Below the pieces are notes generated by a model. The model was not told where the DNA came from, did not search any database, and worked only from the letters and a program-made list of their open reading frames with translations. From positions 124,001-188,000 of the forward strand of contig UCJU01000001.1 in the NCBI GenBank assembly GCA_900472925.1: 64,000 nucleotides of DNA, written 5' to 3'. Of this stretch, positions 28,594 to 38,914 are shown one piece after another (positions within the stretch are counted from its first letter, which is position 1; each line of letters begins with the position of its first letter). The DNA comes from Hyphomicrobiales bacterium (GTDB lineage Bacteria > Pseudomonadota > Alphaproteobacteria > Rhizobiales > Rhizobiaceae). The position numbers and the translations under genes are program-made.

Positions 28594-29229
28594 TCAGTGC
28601 GCAGCAGACATATCGCCCAGTACTTCCTTGGAAATGACTGTGGAATCCGCTGTCAATTTGTAGACCATGGGCACGCCGGTGGCGAGGTTCAGCTTCAGGA
28701 TCTCTTCTTTGCTCAGCTTGTCGAGCACCATCACCAGCGAACGTAGCGAGTTGCCATGCGCAGCGACCAGAACTTTTTCTCCACGCAGCACACGCGGCAG
28801 AATTTCAGTCAGATAATAGGGCCAGACGCGGGCCCCGGTGTCGCGCAGGCTTTCACCGCCTGGCGGCGGAATATCGTAGGAACGGCGCCAGATATGCACC
28901 TGTTCTTCGCCCCATTTCTCGCGGGCGTCGTCCTTGTTGAGACCGGAAAGATCCCCATAATCGCGCTCGTTCAAAGCCTCATCGCGAATGGTTTCCAGGT
29001 CAGGCTGGCCGACATTGTCCAACACCAACTGGCAGGTCCGCTGCGCCCGTATCAATGACGAGGTGTAGGCGACATCAAACTTGATACCGTAATCTGCGAG
29101 AGCCTTGCCACCGGCATTTGCTTCTTCGACGCCAAGGTCTGTCAGATCGGGGTCGCGCCAGCCTGTGAAGAGGTTTTTGAGGTTCCAGTCACTTTGGCCG
29201 TGACGAACAAGGACGAGGGTTCCGCTCAT
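28594..29229 (-). CDS. gpmA: 2,3-bisphosphoglycerate-dependent phosphoglycerate mutase
   Basis: Glycolytic interconversion of 3- and 2-phosphoglycerate. The 211-residue protein carries the catalytic RHG triad at residues 9-11 ([12 protein letters not shown]) and the second active-site segment [13 protein letters not shown]. It is shorter than E. coli GpmA (about 250), as is usual in Rhizobiales. I start at ATG 29229; the longer frame runs back into dapB. It follows dapB by 22 bases in the same orientation, a conserved dapB-gpmA pair. Confidence 0.96.
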   Translation of the reverse strand: MSGTLVLVRHGQSDWNLKNLFTGWRDPDLTDLGVEEANAGGKALADYGIKFDVAYTSSLIRAQRTCQLVLDNVGQPDLETIRDEALNERDYGDLSGLNKDDAREKWGEEQVHIWRRSYDIPPPGGESLRDTGARVWPYYLTEILPRVLRGEKVLVAAHGNSLRSLVMVLDKLSKEEILKLNLATGVPMVYKLTADSTVISKEVLGDMSAAH

Positions 29230-29251
29230 TTCGATAGCTCTCCAGAGTTGG

Positions 29252-30079
29252 TTATTGATCGTTTGCCAGACCCAGAACGTCCAGCATGGAATAAAGCCCG
29301 GGCTTCTGTTGATAGGCCCAGATGGCAGCCGCAATGGCGCCGCGCCCGAATATCGTACGGTCGGCGGCATGGTGAGACAGCGTCACCTGCTCACCTTCTC
29401 CGGCGATGATCACAGAATGATCACCGATAACGGAGCCGCCGCGCAGCGTCGCAAACCCAATCGTACCACTCTCGCGCGTTCCAGTGTGTCCATCGCGAAC
29501 TCGTACGGATTTCTCTGCAAGGTTGACGTCACGGCCTCTGGCTGCCGCTTCCCCGAGGAGCAAAGCTGTTCCGGAGGGCGCATCCACCTTGTGTTTATGA
29601 TGCATCTCGAGGATTTCGATGTCCCAGTTTTTGGGCTCCAGTGCCTTCGCTGCCTGCTGGGTCAAAACACTGAGAAGGTTGACACCAAGGCTCATATTGC
29701 CGGATTTGACGATCCGGGCATGGCGAGCGGCAGCCTCGAATTTTGCCTCATCGTCCGCCGTGCATCCGGTGGTGCCGATGACATGCACGATCCGCGCTTG
29801 CGCAGCCAGCCCGGCAAAGCCCACACTTCCCGCCGGTGACGTGAAGTCGATGACGCCTTCTGCCTGGACAAAGGCAGCCAGTGCATCGCTGGTGACTGCA
29901 ACGCCAGTGTTGCCCAGCCCGGAAAGCTCCCCCGCATCACGTCCGATGAAGGGCGAGCCTTCACGCTCTACCGCCGCATGAAGCTGGACGCCCGGCGTTT
30001 GATGGATAAGGCGGATCAGTGTCTGCCCCATACGTCCGGCAGCACCTACTACCACCAGTTTCATGCCATCGCCGCTCAT
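29252..30079 (-). CDS. dapB: 4-hydroxy-tetrahydrodipicolinate reductase
   Basis: DapB reduces the DapA product in lysine/DAP synthesis using NAD(P)H. The 275-residue protein begins [19 protein letters not shown], with the nucleotide-binding GAAGRMG near residue 12, and contains the catalytic [14 protein letters not shown] near residue 160. AGGTAGACAGC precedes the ATG at 30079; the internal Met6 is an alternative. It starts 23 bases after the ABC exporter gene on the same strand. Confidence 0.97.
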   Translation of the reverse strand: MSGDGMKLVVVGAAGRMGQTLIRLIHQTPGVQLHAAVEREGSPFIGRDAGELSGLGNTGVAVTSDALAAFVQAEGVIDFTSPAGSVGFAGLAAQARIVHVIGTTGCTADDEAKFEAAARHARIVKSGNMSLGVNLLSVLTQQAAKALEPKNWDIEILEMHHKHKVDAPSGTALLLGEAAARGRDVNLAEKSVRVRDGHTGTRESGTIGFATLRGGSVIGDHSVIIAGEGEQVTLSHHAADRTIFGRGAIAAAIWAYQQKPGLYSMLDVLGLANDQ

Positions 30080-30102
30080 GCTGTCTACCTATGATTTGCT
30101 AC

Positions 30103-31893
30103 TCAGAGACGAACGCCTGTCGCCTGAAGATTGTTGAGGCGAGCGTAAAGACCATCTTCCTGCCGCGCAAGCGTGTCGTGCACACCTTCTTCCACGACGA
30201 GGCCCTCATTCATCACCACGATCTTGTCTGCCTTGACCACAGTCGACAAACGGTGCGCGATCACTATGACGGTACGACCGGTCATCGCTGTGTCGAGCGC
30301 CTTCTGCACAACGGCCTCCGATTCCGTATCGAGAGCGGACGTCGCTTCGTCGAGCAACAGAATTGGCGCGTTGCGCACGAGAGCACGTGCAATCGACAAG
30401 CGCTGACGCTGGCCGCCGGAGAGTGTCATGCCGTTTTCTCCAACCGGGGTATCATAGCCCTGCGGTTGTGCCAGGATGAAATCATGCGCGAAGGCAAGCT
30501 TTGCCGCTTCTTCGATTTCAGCATCGGTGGCTTCCGGGCGGCCATAGCGGATGTTGTCGCGAATGGTCCCTTCGAAGAGATAGGGTTGTTGCGAGACATA
30601 GGCGAGGTTCTGTCGAACCGACATCGTTGTGACATCAGAGATATTCTGACCGTCGATCAGAATTTCACCGCCATTTGGATCATAAAAGCGCGGAATGAGA
30701 TTGATGATGGTCGACTTTCCGGCACCCGACGGGCCGACGAGGGCGGTCGTTTTTCCGCCTTCAGCGGTAAAACTGACGCCCTTCAGGATCGGGCCGTCAT
30801 TGTAGGAGAAGACCACGTCACGCAACTCCACCGTCGCGTTCGAAATGGTCAGGGGCTGGGCATTGGGTTTCTGGCGCTGGACCGGTTCCATGTCGAGAAT
30901 GTCGTAGATCATCTGCGCATTGACGACGGCCCGCTCCAGCGAAATCTGGACGCGCGCCAGGCGGCGTGCCGGATCGTAAGCCAAGAGAAGAGCTGTTACG
31001 AAAGCAAAGAAGGCACCGGGAGGCACATTGTCGTAGATTGCACGGTAGGCCGCATAGGCCAGAACACCTGAAACGGCCAGACCGGCAATGGTTTCGGTCA
31101 GCGGGGCGCTTCTCTCAGTCAGCTTGGCAATACGGTTGGCGCGCCACTCTGCGGAATCGATGACCTTGTCAACACGGTCTTCAAGCTGCCTTTCCATGGT
31201 GAAGGCCTTGACGATGGCGATGCCCTGCAATGTTTCCTGCATAGCGCCCAGCACACGGCTGTTCAGGATGACGGCTTCGCGTGTGGCAGTCCGCAGCCTT
31301 TTTGCAATGTAGCGTAGCCCCAACACCAAAGGCGGTACGATGAACACGATGACGATGGAAAGAACCGGGTCTTTGACGATCATCACCGCAACCAGCGCGA
31401 TGAAGGTCAGGAGGTCACGAGCAACCGTCGTCACCGTCAGGTTCATGACATCGCGGATACCACCGATATTCTGGCTGACCTGCGCTGCCAGATGGGCAGA
31501 CCGGGACTCGCTGAGGTAGCCGACCGACAAGGTCATGAGATGCGAAAAAAGCCGCTTCTGATATCGCGCAACGATATTATTGCCGATTTTAGACAGTGCG
31601 ACCGACTGGCCATAGGTTGCCAGACCGCGAATAAAGAATGCGGCAAAGATAGAGGCACAGATGATCCACACGAGATCTGCCCGTCGGTTGACGAACGCCT
31701 CGTTGATGATGGAATCCATGATCCAGGCCGTGAAGGCGGTCGTGCCGGCAACGGTCAGCAGGCAGAATATTGCGAAGGCATAGCCCGAAATATGATCGCG
31801 GGCGTTTTCTGCAAAAATACGCTTCAGGACTGATGTGATTGTGTCGGTATCCACGGGATGCCGTTTTTTGGCGGTCTTCAAGTGTTCATCCAC
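30103..31893 (-). CDS. MsbA-like ABC exporter (fused membrane and ATPase domains)
   Basis: About 597 residues: six transmembrane segments in the N-terminal half and an ATP-binding domain in the C-terminal half with Walker A GPSGAGKST, signature [15 protein letters not shown] and Walker B ILLLDEATSALD. It is a half-transporter of the type exporting lipids, polysaccharide or drugs. The start is uncertain: TTG 31929, GTG 31893 and GTG 31854 are in frame, none with a strong Shine-Dalgarno; I use 31893. It lies between glk and dapB-gpmA on the same strand, which says little about its substrate. Confidence 0.9.
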   Translation of the reverse strand: MDEHLKTAKKRHPVDTDTITSVLKRIFAENARDHISGYAFAIFCLLTVAGTTAFTAWIMDSIINEAFVNRRADLVWIICASIFAAFFIRGLATYGQSVALSKIGNNIVARYQKRLFSHLMTLSVGYLSESRSAHLAAQVSQNIGGIRDVMNLTVTTVARDLLTFIALVAVMIVKDPVLSIVIVFIVPPLVLGLRYIAKRLRTATREAVILNSRVLGAMQETLQGIAIVKAFTMERQLEDRVDKVIDSAEWRANRIAKLTERSAPLTETIAGLAVSGVLAYAAYRAIYDNVPPGAFFAFVTALLLAYDPARRLARVQISLERAVVNAQMIYDILDMEPVQRQKPNAQPLTISNATVELRDVVFSYNDGPILKGVSFTAEGGKTTALVGPSGAGKSTIINLIPRFYDPNGGEILIDGQNISDVTTMSVRQNLAYVSQQPYLFEGTIRDNIRYGRPEATDAEIEEAAKLAFAHDFILAQPQGYDTPVGENGMTLSGGQRQRLSIARALVRNAPILLLDEATSALDTESEAVVQKALDTAMTGRTVIVIAHRLSTVVKADKIVVMNEGLVVEEGVHDTLARQEDGLYARLNNLQATGVRL

Positions 31894-31979
31894 CTTGTGC
31901 GGTTCGGGGCAAGCACGCTGCCCATTCAACCGGCGTCTATATCCATTTGGGCTGGTTTTGGCCAGTCCCGACTTGCCAC

Positions 31980-32996
31980 CTACACCTGCCAGCGCCTGCC
32001 ATCCAGTGTCAGCCCGAAGTTGAAGGGTGTCCGGGCATAGGTGGAAAGGCCTGCGAGCGCTGCCTGCGGATGGGTGACAACGTGGGTCGGAATGCTGCGC
32101 ATCAGCGCCTTGTGTGGCGCCTTATCTTCGAAAGCTTCACGAAATTCCGGCAGCTTCAGCGCTGGAATGATTTTTTGGGAAATGCCCCCAGCAAGATAGA
32201 CCCCGCCCCGCGCCATGAAGATCAAGGCCATGTCGCCTGCGATCCGCCCTAGATAGGTGCTGAACAGCGACAACGTTTCTTTCGACTGGGGATTTTCTCC
32301 GCTCAAACCCGTCGCTGTCACGTCTGCAGGATCGGAAAAAGCAGGCGTCACTCCATCGACGGCACAGATGGCGCGGTACAGGTTCACCAAACCGCGTCCA
32401 CAGAGAATCTGCTCGCCGGCAATGCGGCCTTCGATTGTGTCAAGATGCGGAAAGATTTCATAATCCCGCGCCGTGCGCGGACCAATATCGATGTGACCGC
32501 CCTCGCCGGGAACCGGAAACCACATGTTGCGGGCGTAAACCAGCCCTGCAACACCAAGCCCCGTGCCCGGACCCAACACGACGCGTGATGCCATCATGTC
32601 CGGTTTTTGCGGGCCGATGGGTTGGCGATTGTCATCGTTGAGAGACGCGATAGCCAGCGCTTGTGCCTCGAAATCATTGATAACGATGACATCTCTAAGG
32701 CTGAGCTTGACCAGCATTTCTTTCGGCTTCACCACCCAATGGCAGTTCGTCAACGGAATCTCATCACTCTCGATCGGACCTGCGACAGCAAGAATTGTCG
32801 AGACGGGTTGGACCCCGGTCTTGTCCAGAATCGTGTGCTGTATCGCGTCATCAATGGTCTTGAAGTCTGCCGTCTTGACGCTGGTCAAATGAACCGGATC
32901 AGCGTCAGCATCCATCAAAATACAGAAGCGCGCATTGGTGCCGCCGATGTCTCCGATGAGAATCGGAAATGAAAGTGTTTCGTTCTGCGTGGTCAT
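31980..32996 (-). CDS. glk: Glucokinase (Glk family)
   Basis: Phosphorylates cytosolic glucose at O6. The 338-residue protein has the ATP-binding [12 protein letters not shown] at residues 13-24, the catalytic base region [12 protein letters not shown] near 105, [12 protein letters not shown] near 142 and [11 protein letters not shown] near 164, all as in E. coli Glk. It is followed by mgsA in upstream orientation (mgsA starts first on the minus strand, glk 24 bases after its stop), giving an mgsA-glk unit. Confidence 0.96.
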   Translation of the reverse strand: MTTQNETLSFPILIGDIGGTNARFCILMDADADPVHLTSVKTADFKTIDDAIQHTILDKTGVQPVSTILAVAGPIESDEIPLTNCHWVVKPKEMLVKLSLRDVIVINDFEAQALAIASLNDDNRQPIGPQKPDMMASRVVLGPGTGLGVAGLVYARNMWFPVPGEGGHIDIGPRTARDYEIFPHLDTIEGRIAGEQILCGRGLVNLYRAICAVDGVTPAFSDPADVTATGLSGENPQSKETLSLFSTYLGRIAGDMALIFMARGGVYLAGGISQKIIPALKLPEFREAFEDKAPHKALMRSIPTHVVTHPQAALAGLSTYARTPFNFGLTLDGRRWQV

Positions 32997-33020
32997 CGCT
33001 GCTCCTGGATGGCCGGGATA

Positions 33021-33404
33021 TCACTGTGTCGAATAAAAATCGGTCAGCTGTTCGGCGGTGGCCCGGTTCAAGGCCATGGGAATGTCATAGACGGTCGCAA
33101 GGCGCGTCAGCGCCTTGACGTCAACGTCGTGGGGTAGGGAAGACAGAGGGTCAATGAAAAAGATCAGCATATCGACGTCGCCCGTCGCAATCATCGCGCC
33201 GATCTGCTGATCGCCACCCAGCGGGCCGCTTTTCAAACGCACGACGTTTAGGCCCGGACAGGCGTCCTGCACGCGCCCGCCGGTGGTTCCGGTGGCAACG
33301 ATCCGGAACTGCGCCAATGCAAACTGATGCTTGCGGGCGAAATCCGCCATGTCATCTTTTTTCTGGTCATGCGCAATCAAAGCGATACAGCGTTGCCCGT
33401 TCAT
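33021..33404 (-). CDS. mgsA: Methylglyoxal synthase
   Basis: MgsA converts dihydroxyacetone phosphate to methylglyoxal and phosphate, a bypass when phosphorylated sugars accumulate. The 127-residue protein starts [12 protein letters not shown] and contains [20 protein letters not shown] and [15 protein letters not shown], which include the catalytic Asp and phosphate-binding residues. ATG 33404 is chosen over TTG 33422. Pairing with glucokinase links toxic overflow control to glucose phosphorylation. Confidence 0.96.
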   Translation of the reverse strand: MNGQRCIALIAHDQKKDDMADFARKHQFALAQFRIVATGTTGGRVQDACPGLNVVRLKSGPLGGDQQIGAMIATGDVDMLIFFIDPLSSLPHDVDVKALTRLATVYDIPMALNRATAEQLTDFYSTQ

Positions 33405-33490
33405 ATGGTCTCTGTGCCCCAACCTTGTTCATCTAAATCGATTTGAAGCCTTCTACCGCAACTTTGTACAGTTTGGAAAGAAGGACAGCC

Positions 33491-34522
33491 TCAATTCGAT
33501 GACGGACGCATGGACGGGCGCGGCACATCCGAAGGCGGCGTCGGCCCACCCGAGCCGGAAGTCTGCGCCTCAAGCGGGGCATAGGAATTTTGAGCGGCAT
33601 TGCTTGCCCTGCCTGCCGACGGCGCGGAAGCGATTGCGGTGCAGGCCTTCGGCAGATCGGACACCATCATCGGACGCGGCGGCTTTGGCGGCTTGGCATT
33701 CGGATCTTTCTTTGGCGCAGCCCATGGTTCCTTGGTAAACCACCATGCCAGCGACTTGTCGCAACCGTCACCCGCTCCCACGGGTGCCTGCGGCTTGCAA
33801 TTGGTCGCGCCGGGCGGGCATTCTAGGCGCACATGGAAATGCTCGTCATGCCCGTAAATCGGCCTGATCTTGCCCATGAACGTGCGGTCGCCCGTCCAGC
33901 TTTGACAAAGCTTCTGCTTGATGGCCGGATTGACGAAGATGCGCTCAACCTGCGGATAGCTCGCGGCCATCATGACGAGCTTGGCATTGAGCGGCGACCA
34001 TTTGCGATCATCGACGGTCAGGAACTTGCTTTTGTCGAGCATGGAGATGAAGGGCGTGGTCTCGCGCTGTTCGGCGCTCATGATCTGGCTCGGCATCTGC
34101 CGCCACCAGATATCGGCATCCAGTCCGATCTGGTGCGACGCATGGCCCGTCAGCATCGGTCCACCGCGCGGCTGTGAAATATCGCCGATCAAAAGGCCCG
34201 GCCAGCCGATCTTTTGAGCATCTTTGGCAAAGCGCTCGATGAAGGAAATCATCTGCGGTTGGCCCCAGCGACGATTGCGGGAAAGCCGCATGGCCTGAAA
34301 GCCTTGCCCTTCGGTTGGCAATGCGACGGCGCCCGACTGGCAACCCTTGGCATAGGAACCGTAGGAGGCGGAAGGACCAGCGGAGGGCAGGGTGATGTTA
34401 CCGAAGACCTGCTTGGCAGGGCCGTCCTGCGCAAAGGCGGAAGCGCCATCGATGGTCAGTATTGAGATCATCGAGAGTGCCAGGAGTGATGCCTTGCACA
34501 CGCCTCTTGCCTGTTTTTCCAT
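33491..34522 (-). CDS. mepA: Penicillin-insensitive murein endopeptidase MepA
   Basis: MepA cleaves D-Ala-meso-DAP cross-links of peptidoglycan in the periplasm. The 343-residue protein has a signal peptide (ASLLALSMISILTIDGASAFAQ) and the LAS-type zinc motifs GHASHQIGLDADIWW (HxxxxxxD) and HDEHFHVRLECP (HxH). A Pro/Ser-rich C-terminal tail of about 90 residues (KDPNAKPPKPPRPMM and on) extends beyond the E. coli enzyme. The start is ATG 34522, giving the n-region MEKQARGVCK. Divergent from yejA. Confidence 0.95.
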   Translation of the reverse strand: MEKQARGVCKASLLALSMISILTIDGASAFAQDGPAKQVFGNITLPSAGPSASYGSYAKGCQSGAVALPTEGQGFQAMRLSRNRRWGQPQMISFIERFAKDAQKIGWPGLLIGDISQPRGGPMLTGHASHQIGLDADIWWRQMPSQIMSAEQRETTPFISMLDKSKFLTVDDRKWSPLNAKLVMMAASYPQVERIFVNPAIKQKLCQSWTGDRTFMGKIRPIYGHDEHFHVRLECPPGATNCKPQAPVGAGDGCDKSLAWWFTKEPWAAPKKDPNAKPPKPPRPMMVSDLPKACTAIASAPSAGRASNAAQNSYAPLEAQTSGSGGPTPPSDVPRPSMRPSSN

Positions 34523-34705
34523 ATTGTCCGCCGCCTGCGATGCTTGAAATGATTCTTTGATGAATATTACGCTGGAACGCGAATTAGGTGAAAGCATGTT
34601 TGCCAGATTTGAGCGGCATAAACTGCTTGTGAGCCAAATCCCCTATATTTTGCCAATGTTTGTCTTATGGTGCACGGCAATGAAAACGAAAAGGACTGTC
34701 GCTCT

Positions 34706-36550
34706 ATGACATTGGCAAGGTTGAAATCCGGTGTGTTCGCTCTGGCTGCTCTATCATGCGTGATAGCGCCGATGACAGCGCGGGCGCAGGACAGCGAAAA
34801 CTGGCGCAGCGGGATTTCGACCGTCGGTGAATTGAAGCATCCAAATGGTTTTAAGCACTTCGATTATGTGAACCCGGATGCGCCCAAGGGGGGGACGTTA
34901 CGGATGTCTACGACCGGGACATTCGACACGCTCAATCCTGTTCTGGTCAAGGGCGAAGTTGCCACAGGTATTGCCTTGGTTTTCGACACGCTTTTCCAGT
35001 CATCTGAAGAGGAGTTGTCCTCGTCCTATGGACTTCTTGCCGAAGGGGTCAGCTTTCCTGATGATATTTCTAAGGCGACGTTCCGTCTGCGCAAAGAGGC
35101 AAAATGGGCGGACGGGAAGGCTGTGACGCCTGAAGACGTTGTCTTTAGTTTCGAAAAATCAAAGGATCTCAGTCCGCAGATGGCGACAATTTATGCGCAC
35201 GTTATAAAGGCGGAAGTAACGGGAGAGCGAGACGTCACCTTTTCATTCGATGAAAAGGGAAATCGGGAGTTGCCACAAATCGTAGGGCAATTGGCGATCG
35301 TGCCAAAACACTGGTGGGAGGGAAATGGGCCAGACGGTAAACCGCGAGATATTTCTCGCGGCACTTTAGAGCCCGTTATGGGATCTGGTCCTTACAAGAT
35401 CACCAGCGTCAACCCGGGCTCTACTATCACCTATGAACGACGCGACGATTATTGGGGCAAGGACATCAACGTCAATGTCGGGCAAAACAATTTCAAAACC
35501 ATCACCTACGCGTTCTTCGCCGATCAAGAGGTGCAGTTCCAAGCGTTCAAATCAGGAAACATAGACTTTTGGCAGGAGCAGTCGTCCAGTCGCTGGGTTA
35601 CAGGTTACGACGTCCCCGCAGTCAAAGACGGACGCATTAAGAAGGAAGAGCTTCCCAATATCTATCGGTCGATAGGGATCATGCAGGCCATGGTTCCAAA
35701 TGAGCGCTGGGAGAAATTCCAAAATCCCAAGCTAAGACAAGCTCTCAACTATGCCTTCGATTTCGAGGACCTAAACAAGACACTGGCTTATGGGAGCTTC
35801 ACCCGCATCAACAGCTTTTTCATGGGAAGCGAGCTTGCATCCTCCGGCCTTCCAACCGGTCGTGAACTGGAGATATTGCAGGAGCTGAAGGATCAGGTTC
35901 CGCCTGAAGTCTTCACGCAGGAGTATCGCAATCCTGTGGGGGGCGACCCGGCCAAGCAACGTGACAACTTGCGTGAGGCAGTCCGGCTGATGAAGGAGGC
36001 GGGCTATGAACTTCGCGGTAACCGCATGGTGAATGCCAAGACCGGAGAACAACTCTCCATCGAATTGCTGAGCGATTCCGCTGGTATGGAGCGCACCATT
36101 CTGCCGTTTGTACAGAACCTGAAGAAAATCGGCGTCAATGCCACGATCCGCACTGTGGATGCCTCGCAATATACCAACCGTCAACGCAGCTTCGATTTCG
36201 ATGTCGTAATCAAATTGTGGGTAACGTTACCCAATCCTGGAAATGAGCAAGCTGATTACTGGGGATCGGCTGCTGCGGATCGCCAGGGGTCCGGCAATCT
36301 GGCTGGCATCAAGAATCCGGCAGTGGATACCTTGGTTAGAAAGATTATCTTGGCACCCAATCGTGATGAGCAGGTTGCCGCAGCAAGGGCGCTCGACAGG
36401 GTTCTTCTGTTCAACCACTACGTTATCCCCCAATTCTACAAGGGCGAGATGTTTCTCGCTTACTGGAACACGCTGGTGCAGCCAGAAAACCTCCCTGAAT
36501 ACGGCATCGGTTTCCCCAACGCCTGGTGGTCTGCAAATGCCGGAAAATAA
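34706..36550 (+). CDS. yejA: Peptide ABC transporter substrate-binding protein YejA
   Basis: The 614-residue family-5 solute-binding protein has a signal peptide cleaved after TARAQ (residue about 27) and the SBP_bac_5 pattern (KGGTLRMSTTGTFDTLNPV, RLRKEAKWADGKAVTPEDVVFSF). YejABEF imports oligopeptides, including microcin C in E. coli and defensin-related peptides in Brucella and rhizobia (recalled). I start at ATG 34706 with AAGGA 11 bases upstream rather than ATG/GTG 34667. It precedes yejB by 130 bases. Confidence 0.94.
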   Translation: MTLARLKSGVFALAALSCVIAPMTARAQDSENWRSGISTVGELKHPNGFKHFDYVNPDAPKGGTLRMSTTGTFDTLNPVLVKGEVATGIALVFDTLFQSSEEELSSSYGLLAEGVSFPDDISKATFRLRKEAKWADGKAVTPEDVVFSFEKSKDLSPQMATIYAHVIKAEVTGERDVTFSFDEKGNRELPQIVGQLAIVPKHWWEGNGPDGKPRDISRGTLEPVMGSGPYKITSVNPGSTITYERRDDYWGKDINVNVGQNNFKTITYAFFADQEVQFQAFKSGNIDFWQEQSSSRWVTGYDVPAVKDGRIKKEELPNIYRSIGIMQAMVPNERWEKFQNPKLRQALNYAFDFEDLNKTLAYGSFTRINSFFMGSELASSGLPTGRELEILQELKDQVPPEVFTQEYRNPVGGDPAKQRDNLREAVRLMKEAGYELRGNRMVNAKTGEQLSIELLSDSAGMERTILPFVQNLKKIGVNATIRTVDASQYTNRQRSFDFDVVIKLWVTLPNPGNEQADYWGSAAADRQGSGNLAGIKNPAVDTLVRKIILAPNRDEQVAAARALDRVLLFNHYVIPQFYKGEMFLAYWNTLVQPENLPEYGIGFPNAWWSANAGK

Positions 36551-36680
36551 CGTGGGCCTTGCTTTATAAGCCGAGCCTTGATTCACATGAGCGATAACGA
36601 ATCACGACGCCTGCGGTCTTTTCCGCCTGCCCGAAAGGAAACGGTTTGACGCGACCGATAACAACTGAGCGGAGCACCTG

Positions 36681-37772
36681 ATGGGAGCTTATATTCTGCG
36701 GCGTCTGGCCCTGATGATACCGACCATTATCGGCATTATGGGCATTTCCTTTCTTGTCATCCAGTTTGCGCCGGGAGGTCCGGTCGAACAAGTCGTGGCC
36801 CAGCTGTCCGGCTCCGGAGACAGTGCATCCGACCGCCTGTCTGGCGGCGGCGATCTCATGGGGCAGGGCGGTCTGGATGAAAGCGGTTCGAAATACCGCG
36901 GCGCGCAGGGGCTCGATCCCGAGCTAATCGCCAAGCTGGAAAAGCAGTTTGGCTTCGATAAGCCGCCGCTCACCCGTTTTCTGGAGATGATGTGGAATTA
37001 CATCCGCTTCGATTTCGGCGACAGCTTCTTCCGCAATTCATCCGTCATCGACCTCATCATCGACAAGCTGCCGGTTTCGATCTCGCTTGGTTTCTGGATC
37101 TTGATCATTTCTTATGCCATCTCGATCCCGCTCGGCATCAAGAAAGCCGTGTCGGATGGCTCGAAATTCGACGTCTGGACATCTGGCATCGTCATTGTCG
37201 GCTATGCGGTGCCGAGCTTCCTGTTCGGCATTCTGCTGATCGTGTTGTTTGCCGGTGGTTCGTTCTTCGACTGGTTCCCTCTGCGTGGGCTGACGTCGGA
37301 CAATTTTGCCGAACTGACATGGTGGCAGAAGATCATCGACTATTTCTGGCATCTGGCGCTGCCGCTGACAGCGCTTGTCCTTTCGGCCTTTGCCACCACG
37401 ACGCTTTTGACCAAAAATTCCTTCATCGATGAGATCAAGAAACAATATGTGGTCACGGCGCGCGCCAAAGGCCTGTCGGAACGCAAGGTTCTCTATGGCC
37501 ACGTCTTCCGCAACGCCATGCTGATCGTGATTGCCGGCTTCCCCGGCGCTTTCATCTCGGCCTTCTTTACCGGTTCGCTGTTGATCGAAAACATCTTCTC
37601 ACTGGATGGCTTGGGACGGTTGGGTTATCTCTCGGTCGTCAACCGCGATTACCCCATCGTGTTCGGAACGCTGTTCATCTTCTCGCTGATGGGCCTCGTC
37701 GTCAGCCTCATCTCCGACATGATCTACACATGGATCGATCCGCGCATCGACTTCGAGCGGAGGGACGTGTGA
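36681..37772 (+). CDS. yejB: Peptide ABC transporter permease YejB
   Basis: The 363-residue permease has the BPD_transp_1 fold with an N-terminal span ([21 protein letters not shown]), five further spans and the EAA loop region [22 protein letters not shown]. The periplasmic insertion after the first helix (about residues 35-85, Gly/Ser/Asp-rich) is typical of YejB. GGAG lies 7 bases before the ATG, and its stop overlaps yejE by one base. Confidence 0.96.
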   Translation: MGAYILRRLALMIPTIIGIMGISFLVIQFAPGGPVEQVVAQLSGSGDSASDRLSGGGDLMGQGGLDESGSKYRGAQGLDPELIAKLEKQFGFDKPPLTRFLEMMWNYIRFDFGDSFFRNSSVIDLIIDKLPVSISLGFWILIISYAISIPLGIKKAVSDGSKFDVWTSGIVIVGYAVPSFLFGILLIVLFAGGSFFDWFPLRGLTSDNFAELTWWQKIIDYFWHLALPLTALVLSAFATTTLLTKNSFIDEIKKQYVVTARAKGLSERKVLYGHVFRNAMLIVIAGFPGAFISAFFTGSLLIENIFSLDGLGRLGYLSVVNRDYPIVFGTLFIFSLMGLVVSLISDMIYTWIDPRIDFERRDV

Positions 37773-38914
37773 TGACCGTGACACCATCAGCAATCACCGA
37801 TGCGCCACCCCAAAAGCGCCCGTTCTTTTCTCCGACAAGCGTGCGGCGCTGGCAGAATTTCAAGGCAAATCGTCGCGGCTACTGGTCGTTCTGGCTGTTT
37901 CTCCTGATCTTCGGATTGAGCCTGTTTGCCGAGTTTCTGGCCAATGACAAACCCATCATCGCTTCCTACAAGGGCGAGATACTGGTGCCTGTCATGGTCG
38001 ACTATCCGGAAGAGAAATTCGGCGGCTTTCTGGCCCAGACGGATTACAAATCCGCCTTCATTCAGGATGAGATCAATGCCAATGGCTGGATGATCTGGCC
38101 GCCGATCCGCTATTCTTACCAGACCGTCAATTCCAACATTCCGCATTCCGCGCCCACGGCACCCTTCTGGCTGATGGATGCGCAGGAACGCTGCTCCGGC
38201 TATCCGCAAGGCACGGCTGATCCCGGCTGCACGATCGGCAATCTTAACTGGCTCGGCACAGACAATCAGGCACGAGACGTGGCGGCCCGTGTCATCTACG
38301 GCTTCCGCATTTCCGTGCTGTTCGGGCTGGCGCTCACCATCGCTTCGGCCATCGTCGGTGTTAGCGCCGGTGCGGTGCAGGGCTATTTCGGCGGCTGGAC
38401 CGACCTTCTGATGCAGCGTTTCATCGAGATATGGTCATCCATGCCGGTGCTCTATATCCTGCTGATCATCGCCGCCATTCTGCCCCCCGGATTCTTCGTG
38501 TTGCTGGGCATCATGCTGCTGTTTTCATGGGTCGGCTTCGTCGGCATTGTCCGCGCCGAGTTTCTGCGTGCCCGCAACTTCGAATATGTCAACGCCGCCC
38601 GCGCGCTCGGTGTCGGCAACGGCACCATCATGTTCCGCCACCTGCTGCCCAATGCAATGGTCGCGACACTCACCTTCCTGCCCTTCATCCTCTCAGGCTC
38701 GATTACCACGCTGACATCGCTCGACTTCCTTGGTTTCGGCATGCCGCCCGGCTCGCCTTCGCTGGGAGAGTTGATCGCGCAGGGCAAGAACAACCTTCAG
38801 GCCCCATGGCTGGGGCTGACGGCGTTCTTCACCATGTCGATCATGCTGTCGCTTTTGATCTTCGTGGGTGAAGCGGTGCGCGACGCGTTCGATCCGAGAA
38901 AGACGTTCCGATGA
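37772..38914 (+). CDS. yejE: Peptide ABC transporter permease YejE
   Basis: The 380-residue second permease carries the YejE-type long periplasmic loop after the first helix (roughly residues 55-170, including two Cys in ERCSGYPQGTADPGCTIGN) before the transport domain, whose EAA loop is near NAARALGVGNGTIMFRHLLPN. The start is at ATGACCGTG, overlapping the yejB stop, with GGAGGG upstream. It overlaps yejF by four bases. Confidence 0.96.
   Translation: MTVTPSAITDAPPQKRPFFSPTSVRRWQNFKANRRGYWSFWLFLLIFGLSLFAEFLANDKPIIASYKGEILVPVMVDYPEEKFGGFLAQTDYKSAFIQDEINANGWMIWPPIRYSYQTVNSNIPHSAPTAPFWLMDAQERCSGYPQGTADPGCTIGNLNWLGTDNQARDVAARVIYGFRISVLFGLALTIASAIVGVSAGAVQGYFGGWTDLLMQRFIEIWSSMPVLYILLIIAAILPPGFFVLLGIMLLFSWVGFVGIVRAEFLRARNFEYVNAARALGVGNGTIMFRHLLPNAMVATLTFLPFILSGSITTLTSLDFLGFGMPPGSPSLGELIAQGKNNLQAPWLGLTAFFTMSIMLSLLIFVGEAVRDAFDPRKTFR

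Noticed and set aside
34706..36550. Possible foreign origin of yejA because its base composition looks slightly more AT-rich than yejBEF
   Set aside because: A spot count of one 60-base stretch in yejA and one in yejB gave the same G+C, so I cannot support a compositional break.
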